In this document: one piece after another, positions 62,537 to 64,000 of the stretch
Layout: every line of letters starts with the position of its first letter
Position numbering within the stretch: the first letter of the stretch is position 1
Origin: Bacillota bacterium
GTDB taxonomy: Bacteria > Bacillota > Clostridia > Christensenellales > Aristaeellaceae
NCBI GenBank assembly: GCA_030057655.1
Contig: JASGUQ010000041.1
Location: 119,539 to 183,538 of the forward strand
Length of the DNA stretch: 64,000 nucleotides
Reading direction: 5' to 3'
Translations under genes and position numbers: made by a program
Notes under the pieces: model-generated
Told to the model about the DNA's origin: nothing
The model's input: only the letters and a program-made list of their open reading frames with translations
Databases searched by the model: none

Positions 62537-63202
62537 ATGGCAGACAAGCATAAGAAGCAATATATCGTTTTTGGCGTGGGCCGCTTTGGTTCGGCGCTCG
62601 CCCGAAAGCTGTGCGAACTGGGGCACGAGGTGCTGGCGGTCGATTCCAGTGAAGAACGGGTCAATGCCATCAGCCCTTATGTAACTACTGCAGTTCAAGC
62701 ATCCTCAAGCGACGAGGAAGCCGTCCGCTCCTTGGGTATTCGCAATTTTGACGCTGCCATCGTGGCCATCGGGGATAATTTTCATCATTCCATCCTGACT
62801 ACCCTGATGTGCCAGCAGGAAGGCGCGCCCTACATCATCGCCAAGGCTTCAGACGCCATGCACGCCAAGGTTTTAATGAAGCTGGGCGTAAACCGTGTTA
62901 TTTTCCCGGAGCGGGACATGGGCGAACGGGTCGCGCTGTCCCTGGTCAGCCCGCATGTGCTGGATCTGATCAATTTAAAGGGCGATTATCTGATCGCTTA
63001 CATCACTTGCCCGGACTCCTGGAAAGGTCGCAGCCTCAAGGAACTGGACATCAGAAACCGCTATCATGTATCCATTCTGGCCATTTACAGAGGGGAGGAT
63101 ATTTTGATGAATTTGAATGCAGACGCCAGGTTTGATAAGGGGGACAACCTCCTTATTCTCGGCAGCAAACAAAACATAGAGAAGGTTGAAGGGCTGGGAT
63201 GA
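62537..63202 (+). CDS. ktrA: potassium channel regulatory subunit (KtrA/TrkA, RCK domain)
   Basis: 221 residues. Nucleotide-binding fold IVFGVGRFGSALARKLCELG with the Asp in VLAVDSSEE for adenine nucleotide, then an RCK_C domain (LKELDIRNRYHVSILAIYRG). It gates KtrB by ATP/ADP and, in relatives, by cyclic di-AMP. Follows ktrB by 14 bases and overlaps the next gene by 4. Confidence 0.95.
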   Translation: MADKHKKQYIVFGVGRFGSALARKLCELGHEVLAVDSSEERVNAISPYVTTAVQASSSDEEAVRSLGIRNFDAAIVAIGDNFHHSILTTLMCQQEGAPYIIAKASDAMHAKVLMKLGVNRVIFPERDMGERVALSLVSPHVLDLINLKGDYLIAYITCPDSWKGRSLKELDIRNRYHVSILAIYRGEDILMNLNADARFDKGDNLLILGSKQNIEKVEGLG

Positions 63203-63792
63203 TGGCGCATAACATTTTGGTATTCGATACTGAGGCCACCGACCTGTCCCCCGGGCAGATCTGTCAGTTGTCCTATTTAATAGAAGGAGATGATCATGTC
63301 ACCGGACACAATTATTTCTTTTCAGTGGATGATATGTCGCCGGGCGCTTTTGAGGTGCATGGCTTCAGCATGGAAAAACTGGATGAGCTGTCCGGCAAAA
63401 CCTACTTTGAGGACATCGCCCATACCTTCCTTCCTGATTTTAACAACGCGCGTCTCTGGGTTGGCCACAATGTGAACGCTGATGTGAACTACCTGCGCGT
63501 CGAAATGGAAAGAGCCGGTCTTAAACTGAAAAAGGTTCCTGCGTTCTGCACCATGAACTATGCATCTGGCATCATGAACATGGCGCGCAAGGTTGTTACC
63601 GGACGCCCAAAGCCTCCTAAATTATCCGAATTGGCGGAGTATTACGAGGTCAAGCCGGAGTTGGTCACGCAAAAAACAATGGAATGGTTTCAAACGGATG
63701 AAGTGGGTCTTCATGACGCGCGATATGACACCGCCATGACTTATCTTTGCTTCAAAGCCGCCATCCAAAAGGGAGATCTCAGGGGAATATAA
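63199..63792 (+). CDS. DEDDh 3'-5' exonuclease (DnaQ-like)
   Basis: 197 residues. All four catalytic positions: Asp10 and Glu12 in FDTEATDL, Asp95 in VGHNVNADVNYL, His172 and Asp177 in LHDARYDTAM. It trims 3' ends of DNA or RNA; target not known. Translationally coupled (ATGA) to ktrA, an odd partner. Confidence 0.92.
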   Translation: MMAHNILVFDTEATDLSPGQICQLSYLIEGDDHVTGHNYFFSVDDMSPGAFEVHGFSMEKLDELSGKTYFEDIAHTFLPDFNNARLWVGHNVNADVNYLRVEMERAGLKLKKVPAFCTMNYASGIMNMARKVVTGRPKPPKLSELAEYYEVKPELVTQKTMEWFQTDEVGLHDARYDTAMTYLCFKAAIQKGDLRGI

Positions 63793-63820
63793 GCATATTT
63801 GGTTTCATTTTCATGAGCAT

Positions 63821-63846
63821 TCATAAAGAATTTTTAGACTTTATGA
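63821..63846. promoter_or_regulatory. 8-bp inverted repeat upstream of the last promoter
   Basis: TCATAAAG and CTTTATGA, 10-base gap, 37 bases before the -35. Could bind a regulator such as Fis-type or act as a weak terminator of the exonuclease gene. Confidence 0.4.
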
Positions 63847-63883
63847 AGATCTGTGAGGATGAAAAAATATTCCAAAAAAGCGC

Positions 63884-63913
63884 TTGACTTGGTTATGTGA
63901 GGTGTGGTATATT
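63884..63913 (+). promoter_or_regulatory. strong promoter, probably of an rRNA operon
   Basis: TTGACT (63884-63889), 18-base spacer, TATATT (63908-63913). The following leader has GC-rich hairpin and the sequence CCTTGAAAACGATACAGAG, like leaders before 16S in Clostridia. The rRNA itself would begin beyond the window. Confidence 0.6.
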
Positions 63914-63919
63914 GTTCAG

Positions 63920-63938
63920 GCACCCCAAACGGGGGTGC
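63920..63938 (+). promoter_or_regulatory. leader hairpin after the last promoter
   Basis: GCACCCC pairs with GGGGTGC around AAACG, at the start of the transcript from the promoter at 63884-63913. Confidence 0.55.
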
Positions 63939-64000
63939 GCGGACCTTGAAAACGATACAGAGAAGAGAAGCGCAAAAAACGACAGTTGATTCATTTGAGC

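Noticed and set aside
1..64000. CRISPR arrays, prophage, integrase or insertion sequence
   Set aside because: I found no regularly spaced repeats, no phage structural genes and no transposase-like protein; the only mobile-looking DNA is the 161-bp repeat.

Overview
The window looks like chromosome of a Gram-positive, low-redox Bacillota, most likely a Clostridia-type gut anaerobe. Reasons: strong AGGAGG ribosome binding sites with frequent TTG/GTG starts; the flippase-mazG-hup-S4 gene order known from Bacillus/Clostridium (yabM-yabN-hup-yabO); pepP-efp followed by a CD1247-like zinc-ribbon protein; a Na+-translocating decarboxylase beta subunit; many carbohydrate ABC cassettes with separate substrate-binding proteins; and no outer-membrane genes. 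This placement is inference from gene content; no 16S sequence lies inside the window.

Layout. 1-1525: the end of a Y-family DNA polymerase, a small companion gene and a SRAP (YedK/HMCES) DNA-protein crosslink protein, a probable damage-response cassette. 1526-3515: an AT-rich insert with one secreted protein of unknown function. 3716-26301: a carbohydrate block. It holds a reverse-strand operon of two permeases, a binding protein and a BNR-repeat sialidase-like protein (9491 to 4780); an orphan Leu/Ile/Val-type binding protein; an eight-gene reverse-strand operon (20448 to 11211) of FGGY kinase, SorC regulator, ABC importer, GH29 alpha-fucosidase, beta-propeller-like protein and UlaG-like lactonase; and a forward operon (20871-26301) of a Gfo/Idh/MocA oxidoreductase, an amidohydrolase and a third ABC importer. 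None of the three importers has its own ATPase, so a shared MsmX-type ATPase elsewhere is expected.

26377-32516: a tightly packed reverse-strand operon of a GNAT acetyltransferase, alpha/beta hydrolase, membrane-anchored MurF-like ligase, D-Ala-D-Ala ligase-like enzyme, glutamate dehydrogenase and a Pr6Pr-type membrane protein, suggesting a wall-precursor or dipeptide side pathway. 32705-38121: a ferritin-like DUF2202 protein, an ECF sigma factor with a membrane partner, a Fic protein whose promoter lies inside a perfect 11-bp inverted repeat, and a broken SH3-domain gene. 38223-45089: an MFS transporter, decarboxylase beta/gamma subunits, and the flippase-mazG-hup-rqcP cluster, which starts on an apparently leaderless transcript. 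45163-53369: a CARDB-like surface protein, a GNAT, a class A penicillin-binding protein, an iron alcohol dehydrogenase and a glycerol-1-phosphate dehydrogenase. 53981-57451: two glycosyltransferases, a Wzx-type flippase and a tRNA-Arg(CCG). 57791-64000: a frameshifted TSUP transporter, pepP, efp, the CD1247-like gene, ktrB-ktrA, a DEDDh exonuclease and a strong promoter with a leader that looks like the start of an rRNA operon.

Notable non-coding structure: two full 161-bp copies and one partial copy of a palindromic element ending in ATACTGAAC; a hairpin covering the ribosome binding site of one binding-protein gene; and hairpins placed directly after each of the three carbohydrate binding-protein genes, which would set their expression above that of the downstream genes.
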